NCBI GenBank assembly: GCA_003508835.1
Contig: PUFA01000144.1
Span: forward strand, 2,852,001-2,916,000
Origin: Eonycteris spelaea
Taxonomy: Eukaryota > Chordata > Mammalia > Chiroptera > Pteropodidae
Direction: 5' to 3'
Length of the DNA: 64,000 nucleotides
Under the pieces are notes generated by a model, which was not told the DNA's origin, made no database searches, and saw nothing but the letters and a program-made list of their open reading frames with translations. Below are positions 9,290 to 21,676 of this stretch, piece by piece (within the stretch, counting starts at the first letter, position 1; each line of letters opens with the position of its first letter). A program made the position numbers and the translations under genes.

Positions 9290-12095
9290 ATCATCACCAA
9301 ATTTAATAACCTAGAAGAAATGGACTAGTACTTAGAAAAATACAACCTTCCTAGACTGAATCAAGAAGATCTGAAAAATCTAAATAGAGAGATCAGCAGT
9401 ATGGAAATGGAAAATCATCAAAAACCTACCAAAAAGTAAAAGTCCAGGACCAGATGGCTGCACTAATGAATTCTACCAAACATTCAAGGGAGATTTAAGA
9501 CCATTCTCTTCAAAGTCTTCCAAAAAATCTAAGAGAAGGCAATACTTCCTAACTCATTTTATGAGGCCAATATTACCCTGATACCAAAACCTGGTAAAGA
9601 TAACACAAAAAAAGAAAACTACAGACCAATATCTCTCATGAACACAGATGCAAAAATCATAAATAAAATATGAGAGAACTGAATACAGCAACATATTAAA
9701 AAATTATACACCACGATCAAGTAGGCTTCATCCCAGGGGTGCAAGGATGGTTCAACATACACAAATCGATTAATATGATACACCACATAAACAAATTAGA
9801 AAATAAGAATTGTATGATCATATCAATAGATGCAGAAAAAGCCTTCGACAAGATACAGCATCTATTTATGATCAAAACACTTAACAAAATCGGTATAGAA
9901 GGAAAGTACCTTAACATAATAAAGGTCATATATGACAACCCCTCAGCCAACATTATACTTAATGGTGAAAAACTAAAAACCTTCCCTCTTAGATCAGGAA
10001 CAAGGCAAGGTTGTCCACTATCAGCACTGTTATTCAATAATAACATTGGAAGTCCCAGCAAGTGTGATCAGGCAAGAGAAGATATGAAAAACATCCAAAT
10101 AGGAAATGAAGAAGTCAAACTGTCACTATTTGCGGGTGACATGATCCTCTATATAGACAACCCTAAAGACTTCACAAGAACACTACTAGAAAATTACGCA
10201 AATACAGTAAAGTTTATGGATACAAAATCAATGTTCAAAACTCCATAGCGTTCCTATACTTCAATAATTAAGTGTCAGAAAAAGAAGTGGAAAAAATAAT
10301 TTCTTTTGCAATTGCACCAAAAAGAATAAAATACCTAGGAATAAATCTAACGAAACACATGAAGGACCTATATAATGAAACCTACAAGGTTCTATTAAAA
10401 GAAATCAAAGAAGATACAAAGAAATGGAAGATATTCCGTGTTCTTGGATTAGAAGAATCAACATAGTTAAAATGACCATATTACCTAAAGCATTATACAG
10501 ATTTAATGCAATCTCCATCAAAACCCATCGTCATTTTTTAAAGAAATGGAACCAAAAAAAATCATCAGATTTGTATGGAAGCACAAAAGACCCTGAATTG
10601 CCAAAGCCATACTGAGAAAAAAAGTACGAGGCCGGAGGCATCACTTTGCCCGACTTAATTATACTACAAAGCGACAATAATCAAAACGCATGTATTGGCA
10701 GCAAAATAGACACACAAACTAGTGGAACAGAATTGAGAGTCCAGAAGTAACCCATATTTATATGGGCAAATAATTTTCAACAAAAAAAGCCAAAAACATA
10801 CAGTGGAGAAAGGAAAGCCTCTTCAATAAATGTGCTGGGAAAACTGGAAAGCCACCTGCAAAAGAATGAAACTAGACTGTTGTCTATCACCACACACCAA
10901 AATTAAGTGGATTAAAGACCTGAATATAACCTGAAACAATAAAACGCATAGAAGAAAACATAGGAACGAAACTCAAGGACCTTGGACTTAAAGAGGATTT
11001 TATGAATTTGACCTCAAAGCAAGGTAGGTAAAAGCTAAAATAAATGAATGGAACTATATCAAACTAAAAAGCTTCTGCTCAGCAAAAGAAATCAAGGGAA
11101 ACAGACAACCATCCAAATGGGAATATATATTTGCAAGCAATGCCTCTGATAAGGGCCTAAATCCAAAATGTACAAAGAACTCATACTACTCAATAACAAC
11201 AACAACAACAACAAAATGATCCAATCAAAAAATGGGCAGAGGACCTGAGCAGACACTTCTCCCTAGAGGACATACAAATGCCAAAAATATATGAAAAGAT
11301 GTTCAACATCACTAGCTACTAGGGAAATGCAAATCAAAACTACTATGAGATATCATTTCACACCTGTTAGAATAGCTAACAAGTAACAACAAATGTTGGA
11401 GAGGATGTGGAGAGAAAGGAACCCTCATACACTGCTGGTGGAACTGCAAATTGCTACAGTCATTATGGAAAACAGTATGGAGGTTCCTCAAAAAACTAAG
11501 ATTGATCTACCATATGATCTAGCAATCCCTCTCTGGGTATTTACCCCAAAGACTTGAAAACTCATATCCGAAAAGATATTTGCACACTGATGTTCATAGC
11601 GGCATTATTCACAGTGGCCAGGACAAGGAAGCAACTGAAGTGTCCTACGATAGATAATTGGCTAAAGAAGCTGTGGTACAATGGAATATTACTCAGGCAT
11701 AAGAAGAGGTGAAATACTGCTATTTGCCACAACATGGATGGACCTCAAGATAATAATGCTAACTGAAATAAGCCAGACAGGAAAAGTTGAAAATCACATG
11801 ATATCACTTATATGTGGATATAAACCTAAAAGCAACAAATGAGCAGGACAAACAGAAACTCATGAACATGGACTATAGACTAGTGGTTATCAGAAGTAAG
11901 AGGGGAAGGGGTAGGAGGGAGGTAGTTGGGGTAAAGAGGGTCAAATATGTTGTGTCAAAAAGAAATTTATTATGGGAGGTGAATATAGACTGCAAACATA
12001 CATATGCCTTACTGTTAAAGTGTACAGCTGAAATTTATTGGATTTCATTAACTAATGTCACCATTAAAAATAAATTTTAAAATAAAATAAAAATT
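9290..12095 (+). mobile_element. 5'-truncated, inactive L1 retrotransposon
   Basis: This is an L1 copy of roughly 2.8 kb holding the second half of ORF2 and the 3'UTR. The longest open piece (9739-10248) covers part of the reverse transcriptase. Motif A is intact as [11 protein letters not shown], and GTRQGCPLS of the next motif is present. A deletion or rearrangement follows, where the helix after LLFN should be. Motif C reads LFAGDMIL, where the family has FADD, so the first catalytic aspartate is glycine (GGT for GAT). Further ORF2 pieces at 10272-10466 and 10424-10615 are broken by frameshifts and stops. The element ends in an AT-rich tail after AATAAATTTTAAAATAAA near 12068-12085. There is no ORF1 or 5'UTR. 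The copy cannot move by itself. Confidence 0.92.
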
Positions 12096-12336
12096 AATTT
12101 AATTAAAATAAAAATATGGGTATGTAGATAAATTGGTATTATTGCAGATATTTTTAAGAACAGAGTTAACAGGACTTGGTAAGGGCTTTGGTGTAGAACA
12201 TGTTGGGGTGGCATTATCAATTAAATTTTTCAGTATTTTGTGCTGCCTCCTTCTGTCCCATTATCATCCCCAGGAGAACCATGTTGGATTATAAAGTCTC
12301 ATTCTAATTTTAAATTCCAACTTTTTGCCTCTAAAT

Positions 12337-12494
12337 CAGCGGTCCCCACCATTTTTGGCACCAGGGATCGTGCTCCTATGAGAATCAAATGCCTGATGAT
12401 CTGAGGTGGAGCTGAGGCGGTGAGGCTAGTGCCAGGGAGCAGCTAACAGACCATGGACAGTACTGGGTCTGCAGCCCGGGGGTTGGGTACCCTG
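12337..12494 (+). mobile_element. Internally deleted hAT-like element with target duplication
   Basis: The left end is CAGCGGTCCCCACC and the right end GGGGGTTGGGTACCCTG, whose reverse complement begins CAGGGTACCCAACC. These form imperfect terminal inverted repeats. The 8-mers outside (CTCTAAAT left, GTCTAGAG right) both fit the hAT pattern NTCTANAN. The family is the common mammalian repeat that opens with GGTCCCCAACCTTTTTGGCA. About 30 bp of the left end joins directly to the right-hand part, so most of the interior is missing. It has no coding capacity. Confidence 0.75.
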
Positions 12495-12502
12495 GTCTAG
12501 AG

Positions 12503-14930
12503 GACACTTTTCAAAGTTCTTAGTATTCCTAATTTTAGCACTGCTGGTATGATCTTTGCTATTTTGATTTGTTTCGTTCTTTTCATTTCAGTTGCATGGA
12601 CCTGGGTTTGATTAGCTAGTCAGCTCCTACCCCTGAGTTATTCCCAGAAATCTGCCTGTAAGTTTCTCTGTGACTATTTCCCCTTTCACTTTTTTCTGGT
12701 TGTTTAATGACATAGGAGGAAAGGTCATCTGCTGGAGTTGCATACAGGATCTGAAAAGAAAATATTTAGAATAGTGGTAGAGGAGAAAGGAAGAGGAACT
12801 CACCACAAACAAAGAAATGGACAGGCAGCTCCCCAAGACCACATGGTGACCCCATAATTCAGAATGGCCCTGTACATTTCAGACCCTTTGAACAGCATCG
12901 ATGGAAATAGGTGAGGGATATGCCAAAGCTTCTTTCTGGAAGAACTTAAAATCTTGCAAATTATGCACTCAGAAAAAAATATATATATCAATGTAAATAG
13001 TTATTAGGGTACCAAATTACTAAGCAACAACCAAATGGAATCATGGACTTTTAAGGGTTAAAGGTTACACTTCACAGGACATAACAATTTCTGAAGTCCA
13101 GGCACCTTAAAAGACTCCTTTTTATATGAAAACAGAAACAGGATTCTACACTTTTCAACAAGTCTTCTTACTGGGCAGGAGAGTAAAACTGATGCTCTTT
13201 GTAAATATTCATAATACACCTCTTTATCAGGACTCACTTTAAATTGGTCTACTTTCTTATAGTTTGGTATGAGGGATTTTTTTTTATATTTCTAAGGCCT
13301 TTTTTTTTATGAGCACCATGCTCAAGGTTAGACTGTTCTCAGGGTTAAGTTCATTATTAGTCAGGAGAAAAGTCTGAGAAACTTCAATATAGTGGGGAAA
13401 GGGGCGGAGGATAGAAGAGAATTTTAAACAAATGAAATATGCAGCAGTATGCTCAGAGATGTTTAACAACTGGCCCTCTGGTACTAACGGGAAATCCTAA
13501 TGTGTGATGTTTGCCAGTGACCACCATGGCCACCAAGTTACCAACATAATGTCACTGAATGCAGAGTTTGAGAAGAAATGCACATGATAGGTTCTTGAGA
13601 GACTGTAAAGGCCAATTCCAGGCGCCATTTAAGGGACAAGTAATGCTTTCCTCCTGTGCCCCAATCTCTCAATTGTGTGGTTTTTCTCCAGCCTCGTACT
13701 CCAGTCAGGTGAGGAGGCTGTAGTTTGGGATGGAAGGACAATGGTGCTATTAATGACATCAGGAAAGACCCAGAATGGGAAGAAGATGCAAAGACCCAGT
13801 GTAAAATAGAAGGAATGAGTTTCTGTTCCTCTTGGGAATCCTCCATTCTGAGAACTTATTTGTCTATTTCCCACCATTTCACCAACTACGTGCTATTGCT
13901 TGCCTTAAGTTCTCTCTGTAAATTCCAGAATAAACCGTTCCTTCCCTGCCACAAGAGCCCTGGCTTCTCCCATGGCCACACTCCCTGAAGTGGGCATGGC
14001 TCACTTTCCTGGGTGTGGCCTATGGTCACCTGCTCAAGAGTGAGTGACCTGACAGGGGTATCCTGGTTCCTGGGTACTTTCCTGGAGCAGGAACCACCAG
14101 GACCAAAAGGCCATCTCTCTAGTTTGGCCACTAGAGAGATGGGCTGTAGGAAAACCAGCTATGTGTCTATAAGGAACAAAACACTTTCCATGAGTGTGAC
14201 AACTCCAAGAACCTGGGGACATTTCCTGGGTACGCTGGAAGAAATGAAATGTGTAATGGGATTTTAAAACAAAAATATGATCATGTCAGTCTTGCTTCAA
14301 AGGATCCTCATTACCTTTAAAAGAAAATAAAAATCTTTATTATCTGTAACAAAATTCTTCAGGATCGGTGCCTGTCTATTTATTCGAATTCCATCTCTCA
14401 AACTCTTTTCACTGGTGTTCTTTACATTTGGAAATTGCCAGCCTGTTTCTTCCTCAAGCCCTTTGCACTTGCAAATGTATATATGTACTGTGTAATATAA
14501 GTGCATGTACATATACTATTTTTTTTCTGCTGAAACATTGACAGTAAATTGCAGCATCATAGATTATTTGACATTTCAGCATTTTCTCTAAAACAAAGTC
14601 ATTCTCTCATTATATAATACCATTACCATACCCAAGGAATTTAACATGAGTACAATATCTAAACTGTACTAAATGTCTGAAAAAAGAAGTGCCTTTAGTG
14701 GGGTTTTTCCTGACTCTAGGATCCAATTAAAGCTAGATTTGCATTAATTGTAATGATCTGTAGTTTCCTATAACCTAGAACAGCTCACACCTCCACCATC
14801 ACTCACACATATACTATTTATCTTTCACGCCATTGATATTTTAGAGTGTCCAGCAGTTGTTTATTGAATGTCCCAATTCTGGATTTGTCTGATTGTTTCT
14901 ATTATTAGGATCAAGCTATGGTTTAAAGTT
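12503..14930. other. Intergenic stretch, no gene recognised
   Basis: Open frames up to 102 codons on both strands (for example 13538-13846 minus and 14013-14267 plus) overlap each other antisense and show no known domain. I see no repeat I can name in most of it. Confidence 0.5.
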
Positions 14931-14934
14931 GAAC

Positions 14935-15530
14935 TAGTTCATGCGGCCTGACAGCCCTCATCGGATGGGTGCTGAGTGATGACTGAGCTGGGAACCAGCA
15001 GTGTGCACAACCGTGGCCAGCCTGGCCTCCGGGGTCTCTGGGCTCCATGGCTGCTGCAAGTCTGAAGAACATTTAAGCTGGAACATAGTGAGAATTTTCT
15101 TGGACCAGCAAGTGTTTGGAGCTCCTGGAACCAAATGTTTTGTTGCTTTTGACAGTGATACCTAAACCCCTGGGGCAAACATGCCTTGATGGAAGACACA
15201 GAAGCTAAGAAGTAACTCTATGCAGAAGCCTGTGTCCAGGGACCCATGACCAAGAGCAAGAAGATGCCCCAGTAGTAGGCAGAGGAACTACGTCCTGCTA
15301 GTGTTGGAACTAGAGTATATCCCTACAAACACCATTGTGGGACCACAGGACCAGACGTATCACAGACCTATAATACCAGCCACACCCAGTGGTACGGGGA
15401 GGAATGCTTCTTTGTTACGTGGTCCCTGAGAACAGAGGCTGGGCGCAAGTCCCCTGAGATGCCCTGAGACTCCTCCGCTGGTGTCTCCAAAGACAAAAAA
15501 GAGCAAACAACAAACAACAACACCCAGGAA
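14935..15530 (+). other. Unassigned segment with A-rich 3' end
   Basis: About 0.6 kb of moderately GC-rich sequence ends in AC/A-rich DNA (AAAGACAAAAAAGAGC, then CAAACAACAACA). This shape could be an old processed retrocopy or part of the adjoining L1 5' region. Three-frame translation on the plus strand is full of stops, and I recognise no protein. Confidence 0.3.
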
Positions 15531-15559
15531 TTTGGCTTGGCCTAATAATTCAAAACTAA

Positions 15560-16915
15560 AGTGGTCAACTAAAGACTTCTACTTCTGGCTGTGTTTACTC
15601 TCCTGCCTAGTGGCAAAGATGACAACATGGAGGAAACAATGCCTTTAAGACCTTCATCTGGCAATGAAGGGCATCGTCCTGAGACGAAGGAAATGGTGGG
15701 GCGAGCCCGGCATTGCCTCAGCTCACTATCTTGAGAGTTTCCACTGCAAAGGGAGGAAGAACAGGCAAAACTGGACAGACTCCTTGAGTTGAGGAGACAG
15801 AGCTGAGAGACCAGGTAGACTGAGGCAGATAGAAAACAAGACAGAGCCCCCAAGAGGAGAGAGCTGCGCAGACACAGAACTCCAGAGATCTGCAGAGAGT
15901 CTCCCCAGGGCCCCAGCAGCGTACCGTGGTACATGCACGTGAGAGGGGCCATGAGGCTGGGGAGAGGACCCTCAAATGGAGTGGAGGAACAGTGGCTGGG
16001 CTCACACGAAGCTGAGAATGGGGCCTGTTCCCACTGGCCAGACTGGAAAAATTCCTAATTCACAAGGCACTGGGTAGGGCTCTCGGAAAGGTATCATCTC
16101 AGCCGTGGAGGATACTTAGCCCTAGACCAGGCATGTCTATGGACTGCCTCACAAAGCATAGCAGCTAGATCCGAAAGGACTTAACCATCACCCTGGAACT
16201 TCACTGCACCCCAGAATAAAGCAAAGAAGACTCACAAATATACAAAAACATTCGGTCTCCAAAAAAGAAGATTCATAATGTCTGGCATCTAATCAGAGAT
16301 TACCAGGCATGCAAAAAAAAAGCAGGAAAACAGGACCCATAATGAGGAAATAATCACCTACTGAATCAACCCAGAATTGATACAGACATTAGAACTAGCA
16401 AAGGACATTAAAATAGACTTTTAAAACTATATTCCATATGTTCAAAAAGTAAAGTAAGCATGAAAGATTTTCTAAAAGACCCAAATAAAACTTCTGCAGA
16501 TGAAAACTGTGAAGTCTAAGATTTAGAAAAAAAAACAAACAAAAACACAGTGTGGGATTAACAGCAGTTTAGACGTCGAATTAAAAAGATTAATAAACTT
16601 GAAGGCATAACAATAGAAACTATCCAAAATAAAATACAAAGAGAAAAAAAGAATTCAAGAAATGAAAAGAGCATCAGTGAGCTGTTGGACAATTTTAAGC
16701 AACGAATTGGATTTCCTGAAGAGAGAGGGACAGAAAAAGTTTTGAAGAAAACTGGCTGGGAGCTTTTCAACGGAAACAAAAACTATAACCCACAGATTCA
16801 AGGAGTTCAACAAAACCCGAGCACAAGAAGCATGAAGAAAACTACACCAAAGCACATCCTAGTGAAATTGCTCAAATTAACATGGTCAATATTATCACGC
16901 GTTTTAAATACGTCT
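15560..16915 (+). mobile_element. L1 5' half (5'UTR and decayed ORF1)
   Basis: The word order is that of the 5' part of an old mammalian L1. There is an ATGACAACATGGAGG opening, then TGGCATCTAATCAGAGATTACC, ACATTAAAATAGACTTTT, and ORF1 coiled-coil and RRM stretches such as AGCATCAGTGAGCTGTTGG and AAGAAAACTACACCAAAGCAC. All frames are interrupted. The segment stops near 16915 without ORF2, so it is a fragment, not a 5'-truncated copy. Confidence 0.75.
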
Positions 16916-17179
16916 TAGCCAAGCTAGAAGATGACAACCCTTCCAAGACGCTCGTCAGGCCGGCCCAGAAGGCCTTAGGGAGAAGTGGAAGAGATGATTC
17001 TAGCACCTATGGAGGTGCCAGCCAGGCCGCCACCCCACAGCATGGGCAGTCAGTAGTCTGTGTAATCAGCCCAGCCCTGATATGGCCGGGTCCCTTATCA
17101 CTACTGCCACAGCACATCAGACACTCTGACATGACCCCCACCCCCACTCCCAGGCCTTCGTCGTGAAAAGCCACCTTTC

Positions 17180-17395
17180 AGTTCTATGTACTATTTAAGG
17201 GATGCCTATTTTGTATCCAGAGCACATCACACATTATTACATGACCTCATACCATCCAAAAACGACCCTCTGAGCTGGACCTGCTTTGCCCCCTTGAACA
17301 GAGAGGAATGGGGAAAAGAGAGCCCAGGATAACAGACAATAGGTGACAGAGTAGGGGTTCGAACCCAGCCTGACTCTGAAATAAACCACATTCCT
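17180..17395 (-). repeat. MIR SINE fragment
   Basis: The reverse-strand MIR is marked by GGGGTTCGAACCCAGCCTGACTC at 17355-17377, the complement of the tRNA-like box B region. Upstream is a diverged ACAGAGAGGAATGGGG core. Confidence 0.7.
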
Positions 17396-17397
17396 GG

Positions 17398-17520
17398 CAA
17401 AGACAGTCATGAAGCTGTTGACTGTAAGCTCCCGAGGTCAAGAATCTTCATCTGTTTCCCCCTCTGTTGTATCTCAGGTGCTCAGAACCATGTAATCCAT
17501 TCAAATAAATATCTGCTGCC
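17398..17520 (+). repeat. L2 3' tail
   Basis: Contains GACTGTAAGCTCCCGAGGTCAAG, a CTGTTGTATCTCAGGTGCTCAGAA-like segment and TCAAATAAATATCTGC, the order of the L2 terminus. Confidence 0.65.
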
Positions 17521-17527
17521 TGAATAA

Positions 17528-17725
17528 GCAGCTCTGGAGTCAGACAACTTTAGTGCAGATCTCAGCTCATACTTCCTAGCTTTATGTCCGCCGAGCAAGT
17601 CACATCAGCCTAATGGGGTTCGTAATCAACAGTACTTACCTCAGAGAGTTTAACGATTGACTGTGGAAACTCATAAGAATGACTAGCAGTGTCTATCACA
17701 ATAAATGTTCAATAAATGTTTAAGA
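17528..17725 (+). repeat. MIR SINE
   Basis: Begins GCTCTGGAGTCAGACA and has CTTCCTAGCTTTATG, a TACTTACCTCAGAGAGTTTAA-type core and a terminal CAATAAATGTTCAATAAATG. It is a diverged plus-strand MIR. Confidence 0.75.
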
Positions 17726-18289
17726 AATTTAAGTAAGTAAGTAAAGGAACCTGGCAAAGGCTCCCTGGCCACCTGTCTTGGCTTTATTCTTGTGAAAGAA
17801 TTTTTGTTCTTCATAGTTCCTTATTTTTCTAAAATCAAGGTACATGGGCTCTATCATTTCTGTTAGGCCACCGAAAGGGACATTCACTGTGGGAAAGAAG
17901 GGAGATGGGAAGGGGTGCAGACACCCTTAGAAGCTCCTTCCCACCACCCAAAATGAGGCAGTTTGGGAGAATGGCAAAGAGCAGTGGATGAGAGGAGGGA
18001 GGCAGACAGTGAGTACAGATGGACATCAAGGTCCTCTATCCACGGCCAGGTCAGGACAGACCAGCTGCTTCGCTGAACACAGGATCTCCTGGCTTTGGAA
18101 ATCCTGGTGATGGAGACTGGGAGTGGGCCTCTGCTCTGGGGTACCAAGCACCTCAAAGGCCTCCCTGTTCCCCATCACTCCTCACTTCCAGCAGCTCAGT
18201 GAAGGTGGGGATCTGGGTTGCCACCCAAGGGAGAAAGAGTCCAAAAGAGAGCTCCCATTTTTGAGCAAGGGGAATGTGTTAGTCCAAGT

Positions 18290-18500
18290 AGTCAAAGAAA
18301 TAGACACCAAGGCAGAATGAAACATGCAACAGATTTATTAGGGGAATGCCTGGGGGTCGGGGATGTGGAGGGACTGGAAGAGGCTGGGGAGTCATCCCAC
18401 CGCCACACAAGTCTGACCCCAGAGAAGGAGAGAGGAGGGGAGGTCAGATGGAAGTGTTCCAGGCTGCTGGTCATCTAAGCAGTGTTCAGCAAGGTCCATG
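18290..18500 (+). repeat. Unnamed dispersed repeat, possible copy 2
   Basis: It resembles 6950-7400 in the spaced words AGACAC, TTATTAGGGGAATG and TGGGG near the start. The rest is purine-rich and diverged. The family is not assigned. Confidence 0.3.
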
Positions 18501-20180
18501 GGAGTCCTGGAACCAGTGACCCATCAAACAAGTTTTAAATCACCCAGGCATCCCTTGGTATCCTGCCTTAGTATCCTCACCTGGAAGCAGCTGTGGACAG
18601 CACGGCCTCGGCACCAAGGAAGTGATGGATTTCAGAGTGAGCAGCTGAGGACACTGCCTGGAGTTGGAGGTCCGACTGTGGATTTCCATGGTTGCCACAG
18701 GGAAGGTCTAGCAAAGAGTGGAGGCTAAGGACAGGAAGTGAGTAAAAGAGATCTTGCAGAAACCTGAAAGGCCCGAAATCTCTCTGAAGGTCTCTGTGAG
18801 CTTCTCACCAAGCTGGTAGTTCAAATCTTTCTGCCAAATCAGAACACCTTCTCTTGGAGGTTTCCTTGTTCCAGATTCATGCTGCACACAACAAAAATGA
18901 GAAAGAGAAAGAAGAAAGATGACCATTACGGAAAGGACCTATGGGTCACTTCATTCTAGCCCTCTGCCTGTGGGAACCCCTTTGGGCCAGGGCCAGCAGA
19001 CCTTTGCTATGTTTGGGGGCTGGTATGACAGACCATTTCAGGTATTGGGATGATAAACCCCCCCGCAAGAGACCACAAGCACTTGACGATGGAGTTCATG
19101 TCTCCCCATCAGACTATTCCCACCCATGCCCCAACTGGGGATCTGCACTCAGGACAGGTAGAAGGAATGACTATTCGAGAAAACCTACAAAAGACCCTGC
19201 TCTTTAAATTTACCCTCAGCTGCTGCCAGATCCTTCTTGCGGTCAGTAATATCTCCCTTCGCACAGTCTTCCCCTCTCAGCACTCTTCCACACTCCTGCC
19301 TTCCTCTTCTTCCACGTCCCCAGCTGAACCCACCGCTAGAATGACAGCTGCTAAGATGCTTAAGCACAAAGCCCGAATCTTCCCCGGTGAACTTCCTAGA
19401 GTTGCGGGCAAAGGACAACTGCCAAAGGAGTAGAGAAAGGAAAGTTGTGTCCAGTAGGCACCCCAGGGGAGGACCAGGCCTTAGTGGCACTTTGAAGAAG
19501 GGGAGAGGAGAAGCAGTGCCTGGCCAGACTTCTCCTCCTGAGTGTGGTCCCTCCTGGTCCCCTTGGACTGGCCTGCTCTGAGACGGTCTTCATCCTAGTT
19601 CCCATCCTAAGATTGCTGGAGAAACCAGCAGGACTATTTGCCTGGGGCTCTGTGCACCTTGAAAGGACTGGGCGGGGTTGCCTGCGGGACTAGGAGGTAA
19701 GGCACTCTCCACAGCACACGGCAACCACGGCCTTCTGGATCTGCTCCGTCAGGCAGGCACAGCCCCACCCTGCATCCTCAGTCAGCAGCACCAGGGCAAT
19801 GCTGTAAAATGTGGCATCTTCACTGGGCTGGATGTCACCAGAGTCTTCCAGGCCCCACTCATCTAGCACCCAGTCCTTTCAGTGAAGCAGAATGGAGCAA
19901 GGCAAAGCCAAATGGCTGGCAAGACAGGTGGAGCTTTCTTCTGGAGCACGATGGCAGGACAAAGTCACCTCAGGAGGCACTGGAGGCAGAGAACAGAGGA
20001 CGAAAGAGAGAGTTTCTGACCCTAACTCCCCTGGGTCCTCCATGCCCCTCTCCTCCTCACTCACAACTCTCCCTGAACCAGTCCCCAGAAGCCAGGCCAG
20101 AGAGACCATACTTGTAGGGGCTCTAGCTTCACTATCATTGCCAGGTCTCCATGCCCATTACCCTTGGAGAAGACTTAGAT
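18501..20180. other. Intergenic stretch, no gene recognised
   Basis: Several overlapping open frames on both strands (up to 127 codons, 19050-19433) have no recognisable motif. No CpG island and no repeat I can name. Confidence 0.5.
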
Positions 20181-20184
20181 CAGT

Positions 20185-20300
20185 TTCTAAAATGGGACCT
20201 AAATGGGACCATGTCTCTCCCCTGCTTAAAATGCTTCCACAGCTTTCCATCTACCGTGGGGACAGTTAGGAGCCCCAGGTGACCTTGCAGCTAATGGCTG
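20185..20300 (+). repeat. L2 fragment
   Basis: CCTGCTTAAAATGCTTCCAC, then AGCTTTCCATCTACC, matches the L2 3' region ('tgcttaaaa-cccttcagtggcttcccat'). Confidence 0.6.
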
Positions 20301-20487
20301 CTTCTCAGCAGCTCTGAACCCAGTGCTGTGTTAGTCAGTCGGAGTCGGAGGTGATGAACACTTTTGTCAAAACCATCAACAAATGCTTATTTTATGCTCT
20401 TCATGCTCCATTTTAAGAGTCAGGGCATATGTGATGCATTTTAGAAGTAGGTGGAACAGATCTTGTTAACAGATGTCAGAGAGGCAG

Positions 20488-20742
20488 GACAGTGCAGTGG
20501 TTAGTTAAGACCTAGGCTCCGGAGCCAGACTTCCTGAGTTGGAGTCTTGGGTTCCCCGTGGTGTGGTCTGGACAAGTTACCTAACCACCCTGTACCTCAG
20601 TTCCCTTACATACAAAAGGGAGGCTAAGATAGTGTCTAGCTCACAGAATTGTTGTGAGGACTAATGAGTTAATACATGCTTTGAGTTCTTAGAATATCTG
20701 GGACTTGGTAAGCGAGTGCTGGGTATTAATAAATAACTGAGG
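20488..20742 (+). repeat. MIR SINE, near full length
   Basis: It opens with CAGTGCAGTGGTTAGTTAAG, followed by CTCCGGAGCCAGACTTCCTGAG, GACAAGTTACCTAACC, TACCTCAGTTCCC, GAATTGTTGTGAGGAC and TAATGAGTTAATACATG, and ends at TATTAATAAATAA. All MIR landmarks appear in order. Confidence 0.93.
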
Positions 20743-21670
20743 CACACACACTTGACTTCCCAAGCTGCATCCAGCCCTTAACTTGTCCCTAACCTGTGAT
20801 CAACGGCCTCTCCCACAGGAGCACAGCCCCACCCCCACCATTCTTTTTGTCATACACTGGAAAGGAAGCCTTTAGCATTGCTTTTGTAGGGCACAGACAT
20901 CCACAAGCTTGATTTTCCCCCCTCCCTAATTCACAACCAGGCTCACATTACTGTCCATCCACTTCTTGTGTTGCTTTCAAACATCTAGTCATTACACAAA
21001 AATCAAGTTCACTTCTCACTCATCAATAGGAAGAGCGCGGAACCCGTTCCTGAAGGCCCTGCCTTTGTGTTGTCATGACACCCATGCTTTCTCCTTCAGT
21101 GACCCATAGATGGCACCATTACCCTTGGCTGGACACAGAAGGACAATCTGCTGTTTAAAGTAGTGTTTCTGCTGTGTGTGAATCTGGTCCTCCATGAAAT
21201 ATTATTGGGCTGGACAATAGTTATAATGGAATCCTGGCCTTCCAGGGACTCTAGACCCCCTCAGTAAATGGAGCCAGTAATCCTAGCAATCCCATTGCTA
21301 TCCCTCACTCCCCAGGCCAGGGCTCATGAGACTTCAATAAATATATAAAGTTGTCAGATTCTTTGAACAGAGGGAGACAGGCGATGGCTTCATGGAAGGC
21401 AGACAACTGCAGGCCTTGTCCCCAAGGAGCTGACACAGTGATCAGTCTCGGTTTTGGGACTTAGTCAGACTGCAGGTGGCCTGTCTCTCCCACCAGCTGG
21501 TGACTATTAAGTACACCAAGCCTGACAGGTTGTCCTGAGAGTCTAGAAATCTCTAGAAATGCCAGGGTTGCCAGTTATGAGGAGACCCCAGAAGCAAGAG
21601 TCAGGTGGCTCCACATGTCCCCCTCCACCACAGCTCTTCTTGTCATAGTCATGCTGAAATGACCCTTTTG
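20743..21670. other. Intergenic stretch, no gene recognised
   Basis: Nothing coding and no repeat I can name. Confidence 0.5.
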
Positions 21671-21676
21671 TTTCTG

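Noticed and set aside
9739..10248. Reverse transcriptase-like frame as a host or viral gene
   Set aside because: It is part of an L1 ORF2 with further frameshifts around it and a changed catalytic residue.
20488..20742. tRNA-like signal in MIR
   Set aside because: The tRNA-related head belongs to a MIR SINE and has no intact cloverleaf. No functional tRNA gene seen in the window.
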